From the NCBI RefSeq assembly GCF_000282495.1, contig NZ_AKJE01000059.1:1-64000 (forward strand): a DNA stretch of 64,000 bases. The letters are read 5' to 3'. Shown piece after piece: positions 45,734 to 53,071 of the stretch. Under the pieces are notes generated by a model. The model saw only the letters and a list, made by a program, of their open reading frames with translations. It was not told the origin of the DNA and made no database searches. Within the stretch, counting starts at the first letter, position 1, and each line of letters begins with the position of its first letter. Both the position numbers and the translations under genes were made by a program. Source of the stretch: Pseudomonas sp. GM79 (GTDB taxonomy: Bacteria > Pseudomonadota > Gammaproteobacteria > Pseudomonadales > Pseudomonadaceae).

Positions 45734-46207
45734 TCAGCCGTGCTGCGAGTGTTGCTGGTTTTGGCGCAAACGCATGTGCAACAACGGATAGGGCTGACCC
45801 ATACCGTCGTGCTCGGAGCGACCGATCACCTCAAAACCCTGCTTGAAGTAGAACCCCAAGGCCTGCGGATTCTGCTCATTGACGTCCAGCTCATCGGCGT
45901 TCAGGTGTTCCAGGGCGTAGCGCAGCAATTGCTTGCCCAGGCCTTTGCCGCGATGCGCCGGGTCGATGAAGAGCATTTCGACCTTGCCCGCCGCCACGCC
46001 GGCGAACCCGGTGATGCGCTGGCGTGAGTCTTTGGTACAGATCAGCATCACCGCGTCGAGGTAGCGGGTCAGCACCAGATTCTTCAGCAGGTCGATGTAG
46101 CTGTCGGGCAGAAAGTCATGGGTGGCGCGCACCGAGGCTTCCCACACTTGGGTGAGTTCTTCGTAGTCGCTCTGTTTCGGTGTGTGAATGACCGAGTGTT
46201 GGCGCAT
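45734..46207 (-). CDS. GNAT-family N-acetyltransferase
   Basis: A 157-residue acetyltransferase from ATG 46207 (RQHSVIHTPKQSDY). The acetyl-CoA motif A is VEMLFIDPAHRGKGLGKQLL near residues 76-95, and NPQALGFYFKQGFEVIGRSE is motif B. It resembles YjaB-type proteins. The substrate cannot be told. It has its own promoter space after the rimO terminator. Confidence 0.85.
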   Translation of the reverse strand: MRQHSVIHTPKQSDYEELTQVWEASVRATHDFLPDSYIDLLKNLVLTRYLDAVMLICTKDSRQRITGFAGVAAGKVEMLFIDPAHRGKGLGKQLLRYALEHLNADELDVNEQNPQALGFYFKQGFEVIGRSEHDGMGQPYPLLHMRLRQNQQHSQHG

Positions 46208-46260
46208 GCCCGCAGGCCTCTCTTGCGTGGAGTTCTTTCTCTCACAAAACGATAGACGTA

Positions 46261-46298
46261 AAAAAGCCCCGCATCTCGTCAAGAGAGCGGGGCTTTTT
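46261..46298. terminator. rimO terminator
   Basis: AAAAAGCCCCGC...GCGGGGCTTTTT with a 14-base loop; U tracts on both strands. Lies 14 bases after the rimO stop on the minus strand. Confidence 0.9.
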
Positions 46299-46311
46299 AT
46301 ATTTTTTGCGT

Positions 46312-47649
46312 TTAGATCTGTTCAGCCCACAGGTCGTACTCGTCGGCATCGGTCACTTTGCACCAGACTTTGTCGCCTGGTTTCAAGTTGCTGCCGTTGT
46401 CGATGAACACGTTGCCGTCGATCTCCGGGGCATCGAAGAAGCAGCGGCCAACCGCGCCTTGCTCGTCGACTTCATCGACCAGTACTTCGATTTCACGGCC
46501 GATGCGCATTTGCAGGCGCGCCGAGCTGATGGCCTGCTGGTGCGCCATGAAGCGGTCCCAACGGTCTTGCTTGACGTCGTCCGGCACAATGGCCGCGTCC
46601 AGCAGGTTGGCCGGTGCACCTTCGACCGGCGAGTACTGGAAGCAGCCAACGCGGTCCAGCTGCGCTTCGGTCAGCCAGTTCAGCAGGTACTGGAAGTCTT
46701 CTTCGGTTTCGCCGGGGAAACCGACGATGAAGGTCGAACGAATGATCAGGTCCGGGCAGATTTCGCGCCAGTTCTTGATTCGTGCCAGGGTCTTGTCTTC
46801 GAAGGCCGGGCGTTTCATGGCTTTCAGGACTTTCGGGCTGGCGTGCTGGAACGGGATGTCCAGGTACGGCAGGATTTTCCCGGCGGCCATCAGCGGGATC
46901 AGCTCGTCGACGTGCGGGTACGGGTAAACGTAGTGCAGGCGCACCCAGACACCGAGGGTGCTCAGGGCTTCGCAGAGTTCGGTCATGCGGGTTTTCACCG
47001 GCGCGCCGTTCCAGAAGCCGGTGCGGTACTTCACATCAACGCCGTAGGCGCTGGTGTCCTGGGAAATCACCAACAGCTCTTTGACGCCGGCCTTGACCAG
47101 GCGCTGAGCCTCGTCAAGCACGTCACCGACCGGGCGACTGACCAGTTTGCCGCGCATCGAGGGGATGATGCAGAAGCTGCAGCTGTGGTTGCAGCCTTCG
47201 GAAATCTTCAGGTAGGCGTAGTGGCGCGGGGTCAGTTTGATCCCTTGCGGCGGCACCAGGTCGATCAGTGGGTTGTGATCCTGGCGCGGCGGCACCACGT
47301 CGTGCACGGCGTTGACCACTTGCTCGTACTGCTGCGGACCGGTCACGGCCAGCACGCTTGGGTGTACGTTGCGAATGTTGCCTTCTTCGACGCCCATGCA
47401 GCCGGTCACGATGACCTTGCCGTTTTCCTTGATGGCTTCGCCGATCACTTCCAAAGACTCTGCCTTGGCCGAGTCGATGAAGCCGCAGGTGTTGACCACC
47501 ACGACATCGGCGTCCTGATACGTGGACACAACGTCATAGCCTTCCATGCGCAGCTGGGTAAGGATGCGCTCGGAGTCGACCAGTGCTTTCGGGCAACCCA
47601 GGGATACGAAGCCAACCTTTGGATTGGCCGGCGCAGGAGTGGTGGACAT
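46312..47649 (-). CDS. rimO: Ribosomal protein S12 methylthiotransferase RimO
   Basis: A 445-residue radical-SAM enzyme that methylthiolates an Asp of ribosomal protein S12. The N-terminal UPF0004 domain carries three cluster cysteines (GCPKA, NTCGF, GCMGV). The radical-SAM CxxxCxxC is CNHSCSFC near residue 155. A TRAM domain ends the chain. The opening VGFVSLGCPKALVDSERIL distinguishes RimO from MiaB. Confidence 0.96.
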   Translation of the reverse strand: MSTTPAPANPKVGFVSLGCPKALVDSERILTQLRMEGYDVVSTYQDADVVVVNTCGFIDSAKAESLEVIGEAIKENGKVIVTGCMGVEEGNIRNVHPSVLAVTGPQQYEQVVNAVHDVVPPRQDHNPLIDLVPPQGIKLTPRHYAYLKISEGCNHSCSFCIIPSMRGKLVSRPVGDVLDEAQRLVKAGVKELLVISQDTSAYGVDVKYRTGFWNGAPVKTRMTELCEALSTLGVWVRLHYVYPYPHVDELIPLMAAGKILPYLDIPFQHASPKVLKAMKRPAFEDKTLARIKNWREICPDLIIRSTFIVGFPGETEEDFQYLLNWLTEAQLDRVGCFQYSPVEGAPANLLDAAIVPDDVKQDRWDRFMAHQQAISSARLQMRIGREIEVLVDEVDEQGAVGRCFFDAPEIDGNVFIDNGSNLKPGDKVWCKVTDADEYDLWAEQI

Positions 47650-47897
47650 GTCTAACCTCGGTATTTGGGACGCCTCCAGCCGAAGTCGGCAAGGCGACAG
47701 ACGGACGCTATGTTGCGTCTCTGGTCAAAAAGTGCGCAATTCTAGCGATGAGAGGCGCACTTGACCAGCTTTATGCAGGGAAATACGACGAGTGCTGCGC
47801 TATGCTTCGCGCCGTTACGCTTTACCGATTTTCTATAGTCAATAAAACGTCTGTAACAACACGTAAAACAGCGCATGCTGCGCCACAAAGCATAGTG

Positions 47898-47911
47898 CTT
47901 CTTATAAGAAG
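47898..47911. promoter_or_regulatory. 14-bp perfect palindrome upstream of kup
   Basis: CTTCTTATAAGAAG, 28 bases before the kup ATG and 6 bases after a TAGTGC segment. It may be an operator or overlap the -10 box. Nothing else stands out in the 290-base gap from rimO. Confidence 0.35.
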
Positions 47912-47939
47912 TCCGAGTCTGAGCAGTAGGAGTTTTTGG

Positions 47940-49841
47940 ATGGGGCAGGCAAGTAGTCAGGTGGCGGCCAGCGAGCATTCGGCGGCGAAGCCGATCGGCA
48001 TGCTGGTCGCAGCAGTCGGGGTGGTTTATGGCGATATCGGCACGAGCCCGCTGTACACCCTCAAAGAAGTGTTTTCCGGTGGCTATGGCGTGCCGGTCAA
48101 CCATGACGGCGTGCTGGGCATTCTGGCGCTGATCTTCTGGTCGCTGATCTGGGTCGTCTCGATCAAATACATGATGTTCGTGCTGCGTGCCGACAACCAG
48201 GGTGAGGGCGGAATCATGGCCTTGACCGCGCTGGCGCGGCGGGCAGCGGCGGGGCATGCGAAGTTGCGTACCTTGCTGGTCGTCTGCGGGCTGATCGGCG
48301 CGGCGCTGTTCTATGGCGACAGCATGATCACCCCGGCGATTTCCGTCCTTTCGGCGATTGAAGGCCTTGGGCTGGCATTCGAGGGCATCGACCATTGGGT
48401 GGTGCCGCTGTCGTTGATCGTGCTGGTGGCGTTGTTCCTGATTCAGCGTCACGGTACGGCGCGGATCGGCATTCTGTTCGGGCCAATCATGGTCACCTGG
48501 TTTCTGGTGCTGGGCGCGCTGGGCGTGTATGGCATCAGTCAGCATCCGGAAGTGTTGCAGGCGATGAATCCGGTGTGGGGCGTGCGCTTCTTCATGGTCC
48601 ATCCGGGCATGGGGATCGCGATTCTTGGCGCTGTGGTGCTGGCATTGACTGGTGCCGAGGCGTTGTACGCCGACATGGGCCACTTCGGTCGCAAGCCGAT
48701 CGCCCGGGCCTGGTTCATTCTGGTGCTGCCGGCCCTGGTGCTGAACTACTTCGGTCAGGGCGCGTTGCTGCTCGGTGATCCGGAAGCGGCCCGTAACCCG
48801 TTCTACTTGTTGGCACCGAGCTGGGCTCTGATTCCGTTGGTGGGGTTGTCGACCCTGGCCACGGTAATCGCCTCTCAGGCGGTGATTTCTGGTGCATTCT
48901 CCCTGACTCGTCAGGCGATCCAGCTCGGCTACATTCCGCGCATGCACATCCAGCACACGTCCAGTGCCGAGCAAGGCCAGATCTATATCGGCGCGGTGAA
49001 CTGGGCGCTGATGGTTGGCGTGATCCTGCTGGTGCTGGGCTTCGAGTCCTCCGGCGCGTTGGCTTCGGCCTACGGCGTGGCGGTGACTGGCACGATGCTG
49101 ATGACCACCATCCTGGTGTCGGCGGTGATGCTGCTGCTGTGGAAGTGGCCACCGATCCTCGCTGTTCCGGTGTTGCTGGGTTTCCTGTTGGTAGACGGTC
49201 TGTACTTCGCCGCCAACGTGCCGAAAATCATTCAGGGCGGTGCGTTCCCGGTGATTGCCGGTATCGTGCTGTTCGTGTTGATGACCACCTGGAAACGCGG
49301 CAAGCAACTGCTGGTGGAGCGAATGGACGAGGGCGGGTTGCCGCTGCCGATCTTCATCAGCAGCATCCGCGTGCAACCGCCGCATCGGGTCCAGGGCACG
49401 GCGGTGTTCCTCTCCGCCCGTCCGGACGCCGTGCCTCACGCGCTGTTGCACAACCTGCTGCATAACCAGGTGCTGCACGAGCAAGTAGTGTTGCTGACAG
49501 TGGTGTACGAAGACATCCCGCGCGTCCCGCCGCAACGGCGTTTCGCGGTCGATTCCTACGGCGAAGGGTTCTTCCGGGTGATCCTGCACTTCGGCTTCAC
49601 CGACGAGCCGGACGTGCCTGAGGCCTTGAAACTGTGCCATCTGGATGACCTGAATTTCAGCCCGATGCGCACTACCTACTTCCTCAGCCGCGAGACAGTC
49701 ATCGCCTCCAAACTCGAAGGCATGGCCCGCTGGCGCGAGACGTTGTTCGCCTTCATGTTGAAGAATGCCAACGGTAATCTGCGGTTCTTCAATTTGCCGT
49801 TGAATCGGGTGATTGAGCTGGGTACGCAAGTCGAGATGTAA
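47940..49841 (+). CDS. kup: Low-affinity potassium transporter Kup
   Basis: A 633-residue K+/H+ symporter from ATG 47940 behind AGGAG. The family opening GVVYGDIGTSPLYTLKEVF is at about residues 27-45, with 12 transmembrane helices up to about residue 450 and a cytosolic C-terminal domain ending VIELGTQVEM. Full length. Confidence 0.96.
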   Translation: MGQASSQVAASEHSAAKPIGMLVAAVGVVYGDIGTSPLYTLKEVFSGGYGVPVNHDGVLGILALIFWSLIWVVSIKYMMFVLRADNQGEGGIMALTALARRAAAGHAKLRTLLVVCGLIGAALFYGDSMITPAISVLSAIEGLGLAFEGIDHWVVPLSLIVLVALFLIQRHGTARIGILFGPIMVTWFLVLGALGVYGISQHPEVLQAMNPVWGVRFFMVHPGMGIAILGAVVLALTGAEALYADMGHFGRKPIARAWFILVLPALVLNYFGQGALLLGDPEAARNPFYLLAPSWALIPLVGLSTLATVIASQAVISGAFSLTRQAIQLGYIPRMHIQHTSSAEQGQIYIGAVNWALMVGVILLVLGFESSGALASAYGVAVTGTMLMTTILVSAVMLLLWKWPPILAVPVLLGFLLVDGLYFAANVPKIIQGGAFPVIAGIVLFVLMTTWKRGKQLLVERMDEGGLPLPIFISSIRVQPPHRVQGTAVFLSARPDAVPHALLHNLLHNQVLHEQVVLLTVVYEDIPRVPPQRRFAVDSYGEGFFRVILHFGFTDEPDVPEALKLCHLDDLNFSPMRTTYFLSRETVIASKLEGMARWRETLFAFMLKNANGNLRFFNLPLNRVIELGTQVEM

Positions 49842-49850
49842 GCCACAACG

Positions 49851-49889
49851 AAAAGCCCCCGTTGCCATGAAGGTAGCGGGGGCTTTTTT
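49851..49889. terminator. kup terminator
   Basis: AAAAGCCCCCG...CGGGGGCTTTTTT, nine bases after the kup stop. Confidence 0.92.
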
Positions 49890-49916
49890 GTGTCCGATGA
49901 CTTGAATCCACTGACA

Positions 49917-50018
49917 ATCCCCTGTGGGAGCGGGCTTGCTCGCGAAGACGGACCAACATTCAACATTGATGTCGCCTGACAGTCCGCTTTCGCGAGCAAG
50001 CCCGCTCCCACAGGGGAT
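49917..50018. repeat. REP doublet (REPIN), copy A of a near-identical pair
   Basis: Inverted REP pair whose symmetry extends to ATCCCCTGTGGGAG and CTCCCACAGGGGAT. The spacer and right flank are nearly identical to the copy at 51591-51690. Confidence 0.93.
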
Positions 50019-50038
50019 CTGCGGTGTCTGCTGGAATG

Positions 50039-50066
50039 AAAAAGCCGCGTGATTACGCGGCTTTTC
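50039..50066 (-). terminator. Terminator of the DUF3077-type gene
   Basis: On the minus strand AAAAGCCGCG-TAATCA-CGCGGCTTTTT, 14 bases after the stop. Confidence 0.9.
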
Positions 50067-50079
50067 CGTCCCTGTGCCT

Positions 50080-50406
50080 TTACTGACTTTCAGGCAGCTC
50101 TTCTTCAGATTCAGCCTTTGTCCGGGCAGGTCGCGGTGTCAGCACCTTCACCACATCATCAATCACGGCCTTACTCATCGCCGTCAGGTAATGCGCGGCC
50201 CAGGCGTGGCGGTCGGTGTCTTTGATGTAGGCCGCATCCTCGGTAAATGATTTGGCGAGGAACAGCAGGTCGGAGGCTTGTGACAAGGCATCAACGATGG
50301 GGACGCCGGCGCGGACGTTGAATAACGCCTGATCGGAGCAGTAGATGAGCGGGGTGAAGCCGATGGTTTTTAGTTCTGCAATCGCCGAAGCATCAATTTT
50401 AGTCAT
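50080..50406 (-). CDS. DUF3077/DUF6124-type small protein
   Basis: A 108-residue soluble protein. The segment LFNVRAGVPIVDALSQASDL, then an Ala/Asp-rich helix and the HAWAAHYLTAMSKAVIDDVV segment, matches the small Pseudomonas family DUF3077 (function unknown). Ribosome site TAGGAAA is seven bases before ATG. It is preceded by an unusually structured leader of about 250 bases. Confidence 0.75.
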   Translation of the reverse strand: MTKIDASAIAELKTIGFTPLIYCSDQALFNVRAGVPIVDALSQASDLLFLAKSFTEDAAYIKDTDRHAWAAHYLTAMSKAVIDDVVKVLTPRPARTKAESEEELPESQ

Positions 50407-50690
50407 GTCTATTTCCTAAGCTTGAGGAGCTGCCACGTTCGTTTCCAAGCGAATGGGTGGCAGCTGTGCGCAGGTTGGAAAACCGGGAGCCTAGGAAACC
50501 GGCACGTCCGAAGACGTCCCACGCACAACCGCCATGACACAAGATTGCAGCCATAAAGGCCTGCGGTCATGTTGGGCACGTTGTTGCTAATCGCTCGACG
50601 GGTTTCCAAGCCCGATCGCTGAATAGTCAGCGACGTCCGGAGAGTATCCCGTCGAAGAAAAACGCAACAAGGCATCAAAGTGCCCAAAAA
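50407..50690 (-). promoter_or_regulatory. Structured leader upstream of the DUF3077-type gene
   Basis: Stems in plus coordinates: AGCTGCCAC/GTGGCAGCT (50428-50436 with 50457-50465) with an inner TTCG/CGAA stem; ACGTC/GACGT (50504-50517); CGGG/CCCG (50599-50602 with 50611-50614); TCGCTGA/TCAGCGA (50616-50633). On the transcript strand two of the loops carry the same sequence, CTTGGAAA. TCGACGGG (50595-50602) can instead pair with CCCGTCGA (50648-50655), excluding the CGGG stem. A reading frame also crosses the leader and stops two bases before the gene. Confidence 0.6.
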
Positions 50691-50851
50691 GGACGATTCG
50701 GAGTTTGCCTACAAGGTCTGCGGACGTCATCTGATATTGCGAAACCTTAAGTAAACGAAACTAAACGTGGCGAAAGAATTCACAGGTCGTTCGACTCATT
50801 TTTTGTAGGCATGGAAAAACGGAGGTTCGTAGATTCGCGTTTTTTTGCAGC

Positions 50852-50880
50852 TTGCTGTATGTCGAATTCGACGCGATACT
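50852..50880 (+). promoter_or_regulatory. Toxin-antitoxin promoter with central palindrome
   Basis: TTGCTG (50852-50857) and GATACT (50875-50880) are 17 bases apart. The 12-bp palindrome GTCGAATTCGAC at 50861-50872 lies exactly in the spacer, a natural place for autorepression by the antitoxin. Confidence 0.5.
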
Positions 50881-50930
50881 CTGCGTAGAACTGTGTGTTC
50901 AAATTTGCATGAGTGTGTAGAGAGGTGAGT

Positions 50931-51221
50931 ATGACGGCATTACTGGAGCGTGCTGACCAAGCGATTTCTGTGACGGCAATGGTCAGGGGGTTCAGCGCGA
51001 GGCTAAAAGAGATTTCCAGCCGAGCCACTGAGCGGCTGGTCATTTTCAAAGACAATCAGCCGGCAGCGGTCATTATCAATGTCGATGCGTATCAGGAAAT
51101 GCTCGACGAGCTTGAGGACCTTCGGGTTGAAGCAGCGGCTCGGGAGCGATTGATCGGTTTTGATCAGGCCAAGGCCGTCAGCCACGACGATATGCGGGCG
51201 CGGTACGCCAGGAAAGACTAA
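50931..51221 (+). CDS. Phd/YefM-type antitoxin
   Basis: A 96-residue protein from ATG 50931 behind GAGGTG. The N-terminal half (SVTAMVRGFSARLKEISS, then ERLVIFKDNQPAAVIINVD) is the Phd/YefM DNA-binding fold. The C-terminal tail (EAAARERLIGFDQAKAVSHD) would wrap the toxin. The toxin gene follows after 11 bases. Confidence 0.88.
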   Translation: MTALLERADQAISVTAMVRGFSARLKEISSRATERLVIFKDNQPAAVIINVDAYQEMLDELEDLRVEAAARERLIGFDQAKAVSHDDMRARYARKD

Positions 51222-51232
51222 AGGAGCTTTGG

Positions 51233-51520
51233 ATGGTTTGGGGCGTTATCTATCATCCGGAGGTTCAGAAGGATCTGGATCTGCTGGGAGCTGTGGTGGC
51301 GAATCGCATTCTTGATGTTATCGAAGAGCGGATTATCAACGGCGAGCCGGACAAGAGCGGCAAGCCCCTAAGAGCCAGTCTTGCAGGTTGCAGACGGATC
51401 CGCACAGGTGATACACGGATTGTTTATCGAGTCGATGGACAGGCGATCCAGGTTTTGATCGTCGCCGTCGGTGCGCGACGTGATGAAGAGGTTTACGACG
51501 CTGCAGAGCGCCGTCTCTAA
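51233..51520 (+). CDS. RelE/ParE-superfamily toxin
   Basis: A 95-residue protein of the RelE fold: YHPEVQKDLDLL near the start, then KPLRASLAGCRRIRTGDTRI and a C-terminal VYRVDGQAIQVLIVAVGARR. The Arg-rich strand (RRIRTGDTRIVYRV) is typical of mRNA-cutting RelE toxins. Partner of the antitoxin just upstream. Confidence 0.88.
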   Translation: MVWGVIYHPEVQKDLDLLGAVVANRILDVIEERIINGEPDKSGKPLRASLAGCRRIRTGDTRIVYRVDGQAIQVLIVAVGARRDEEVYDAAERRL

Positions 51521-51523
51521 TTA

Positions 51524-51562
51524 AAAAGCTCCTGCCGCCTTGCGGTAGCGGGGGGGGGCTTT
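51524..51562 (+). terminator. Toxin-antitoxin terminator with G9 run
   Basis: AAAGCTCCTGCCGC-ctt-GCGGTAGCGG... ending GGGCTTTG. The 3' arm has nine consecutive G, a place where length errors or variation are likely. Confidence 0.65.
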
Positions 51563-51590
51563 GTAGCCATTTATCTGAGTGCAGCGCAGA

Positions 51591-51690
51591 TCCTGTGGGA
51601 GCGGGCTTGCTCGCGAAGACGGACGAACATTCAACATTGATGTCGCCTGGCAGTCCGCTTTCGCGAGCAAGCCCGCTCCCACAGGGGATC
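51591..51690. repeat. REP doublet (REPIN), copy B of a near-identical pair
   Basis: Same arms, spacer and right flank (AGGGGATCTGCGGTGT) as 49917-50018. I count two substitutions in the spacer (C/G and A/G). Confidence 0.93.
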
Positions 51691-51720
51691 TGCGGTGTTT
51701 GGTTTAATTGCACTCATATG

Positions 51721-51759
51721 AAAAAGCCCCCGCAACCGTGAGGTATCGGGGGCTTTTTT
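51721..51759. terminator. Terminator downstream of the virJ-like gene
   Basis: AAAAAGCCCCCG...CGGGGGCTTTTTT, usable on both strands. Confidence 0.9.
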
Positions 51760-51775
51760 GTGAGCGCGGCTCAGA

Positions 51776-53071
51776 TCACTCCTGAGCAGCCGTCTCCTTC
51801 ACTTGACGCTTCTCGATAGCATCGACCAACCGCTGGGCCAACGCCGGGTAGTTCTCGTCGAAATGATGGCCGCCAGGCAGTTTCATCGCTTCGCCCACGG
51901 CGGTCTTGTCGGTGCAGCCGCTCTCGTCGACTTCTTCTTCACCGTAGATGCACACCACTTTTGCAGGCGGTAGCTTGGCCATTTCCGGGCCGGTGGCGGC
52001 TTCTTTGCCGGCGTTGCCGAGCCAGCCTTCGACTTCGATTTCGAAGCTGCCGGTGCGGGCGAAGGCCAGCAGGATGATTGCGTCGACCCGCTGCTGCTCC
52101 GCTTCCGGCAGGCGGTTGTAGATGGCGGGCAATACGTCCGCGCCGAACGAGTAGCCGGTCAGGATGAAGCGCTTGGTGCCCCATTTCTGCCGGTAGTGCT
52201 GCATCAGTTCGGTCAGGTCCAGCGCGCTTTGTTCCGGGCTCTTGTGTTGCCAGTAGTAGCGCAGGGTGTCGATGCCGACCACCGGGTAGCCGATCTTGGC
52301 CATTTCACCGGCCACATCACGGTCCAGGTCGCGCCAGCCGCCGTCGCCGGAAAGGAACAGGGTGACGGTGTCCTTGGCTTGACCGGCCGGGACTTCGACC
52401 ACCGGGATCTGCAGGCCACCAGCAGCTTTATCGCCGCCAACGAGGATTTTGCGCAGTTCGTTGTTCAGCACTTGCGGCAGGTTGATGTCGTAGTCGCTGA
52501 TGCTGGTTTCGGCGTTGGGCTGGTCACGCACGAAGCCGGCGCTGGTATCGTCCGGGTTGTCGTTCCAGGCCACCAGCCAGTGACCGTGAGCGGCAATTTT
52601 TGGCAGCAGGTGCGTGCAGCCGGGTTTTTCCAGGGCCAGGTCGACCGAAATGGCCTGGGCCTTGTCGTCCTTCTGCTCGGCCAGCCAGCGCCACGCCAGC
52701 ACGGCGCCTGGGCCGATGCCGCTGATTAGGGTTGCCGGGCCTTTGAGTTGCCTGAGGCCTGCTTGCAGGGCGCGACCTTGCAGGATGCAGTCCTTGGGCA
52801 GGATCACCTGGACGATCTGCGCCGAGCCGCTGCGGCTCAGGGTCAGCAATTGTTTGTCGCTGAGCTTCTGCTCTTCATTGACCGCCACCAGTACCTGGGC
52901 GCGCGGCGTGTTGCCGGGGATGACTCGGGTCATCGCGGCGCCATCGGCCGGCGCCAGCCGTTCGAGGGTCGGTTCTGGTGCCGGGCGTTTCAGGTACCAG
53001 TAACCGCCACCGACAATCAGGGCCAGCACTACCAGTGTGGCCAGTACGTACCGCAGGGAGCGTTGAATCAT
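51776..53071 (-). CDS. virJ: VirJ/AcvB-like hydrolase, probable alanyl-phosphatidylglycerol hydrolase
   Basis: A 431-residue protein with an N-terminal signal anchor (residues 8-26). The C-terminal half is an alpha/beta hydrolase: LFLSGDGGWRDLD supplies the oxyanion region, GYSFGADVLP the nucleophile Ser, and GHHFDENYP the His. The homologue next to mprF in P. aeruginosa (PA0919) hydrolyses alanyl-phosphatidylglycerol. Its start overlaps the mprF stop by one base, so synthase and hydrolase are translated together. The name virJ comes from Agrobacterium. Confidence 0.85.
   Translation of the reverse strand: MIQRSLRYVLATLVVLALIVGGGYWYLKRPAPEPTLERLAPADGAAMTRVIPGNTPRAQVLVAVNEEQKLSDKQLLTLSRSGSAQIVQVILPKDCILQGRALQAGLRQLKGPATLISGIGPGAVLAWRWLAEQKDDKAQAISVDLALEKPGCTHLLPKIAAHGHWLVAWNDNPDDTSAGFVRDQPNAETSISDYDINLPQVLNNELRKILVGGDKAAGGLQIPVVEVPAGQAKDTVTLFLSGDGGWRDLDRDVAGEMAKIGYPVVGIDTLRYYWQHKSPEQSALDLTELMQHYRQKWGTKRFILTGYSFGADVLPAIYNRLPEAEQQRVDAIILLAFARTGSFEIEVEGWLGNAGKEAATGPEMAKLPPAKVVCIYGEEEVDESGCTDKTAVGEAMKLPGGHHFDENYPALAQRLVDAIEKRQVKETAAQE

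Noticed and set aside
47742..49868. 708-codon open frame opposite kup
   Set aside because: Composition is dominated by Gln, His and Arg and it follows the kup codon bias; proven kup reads on the other strand.
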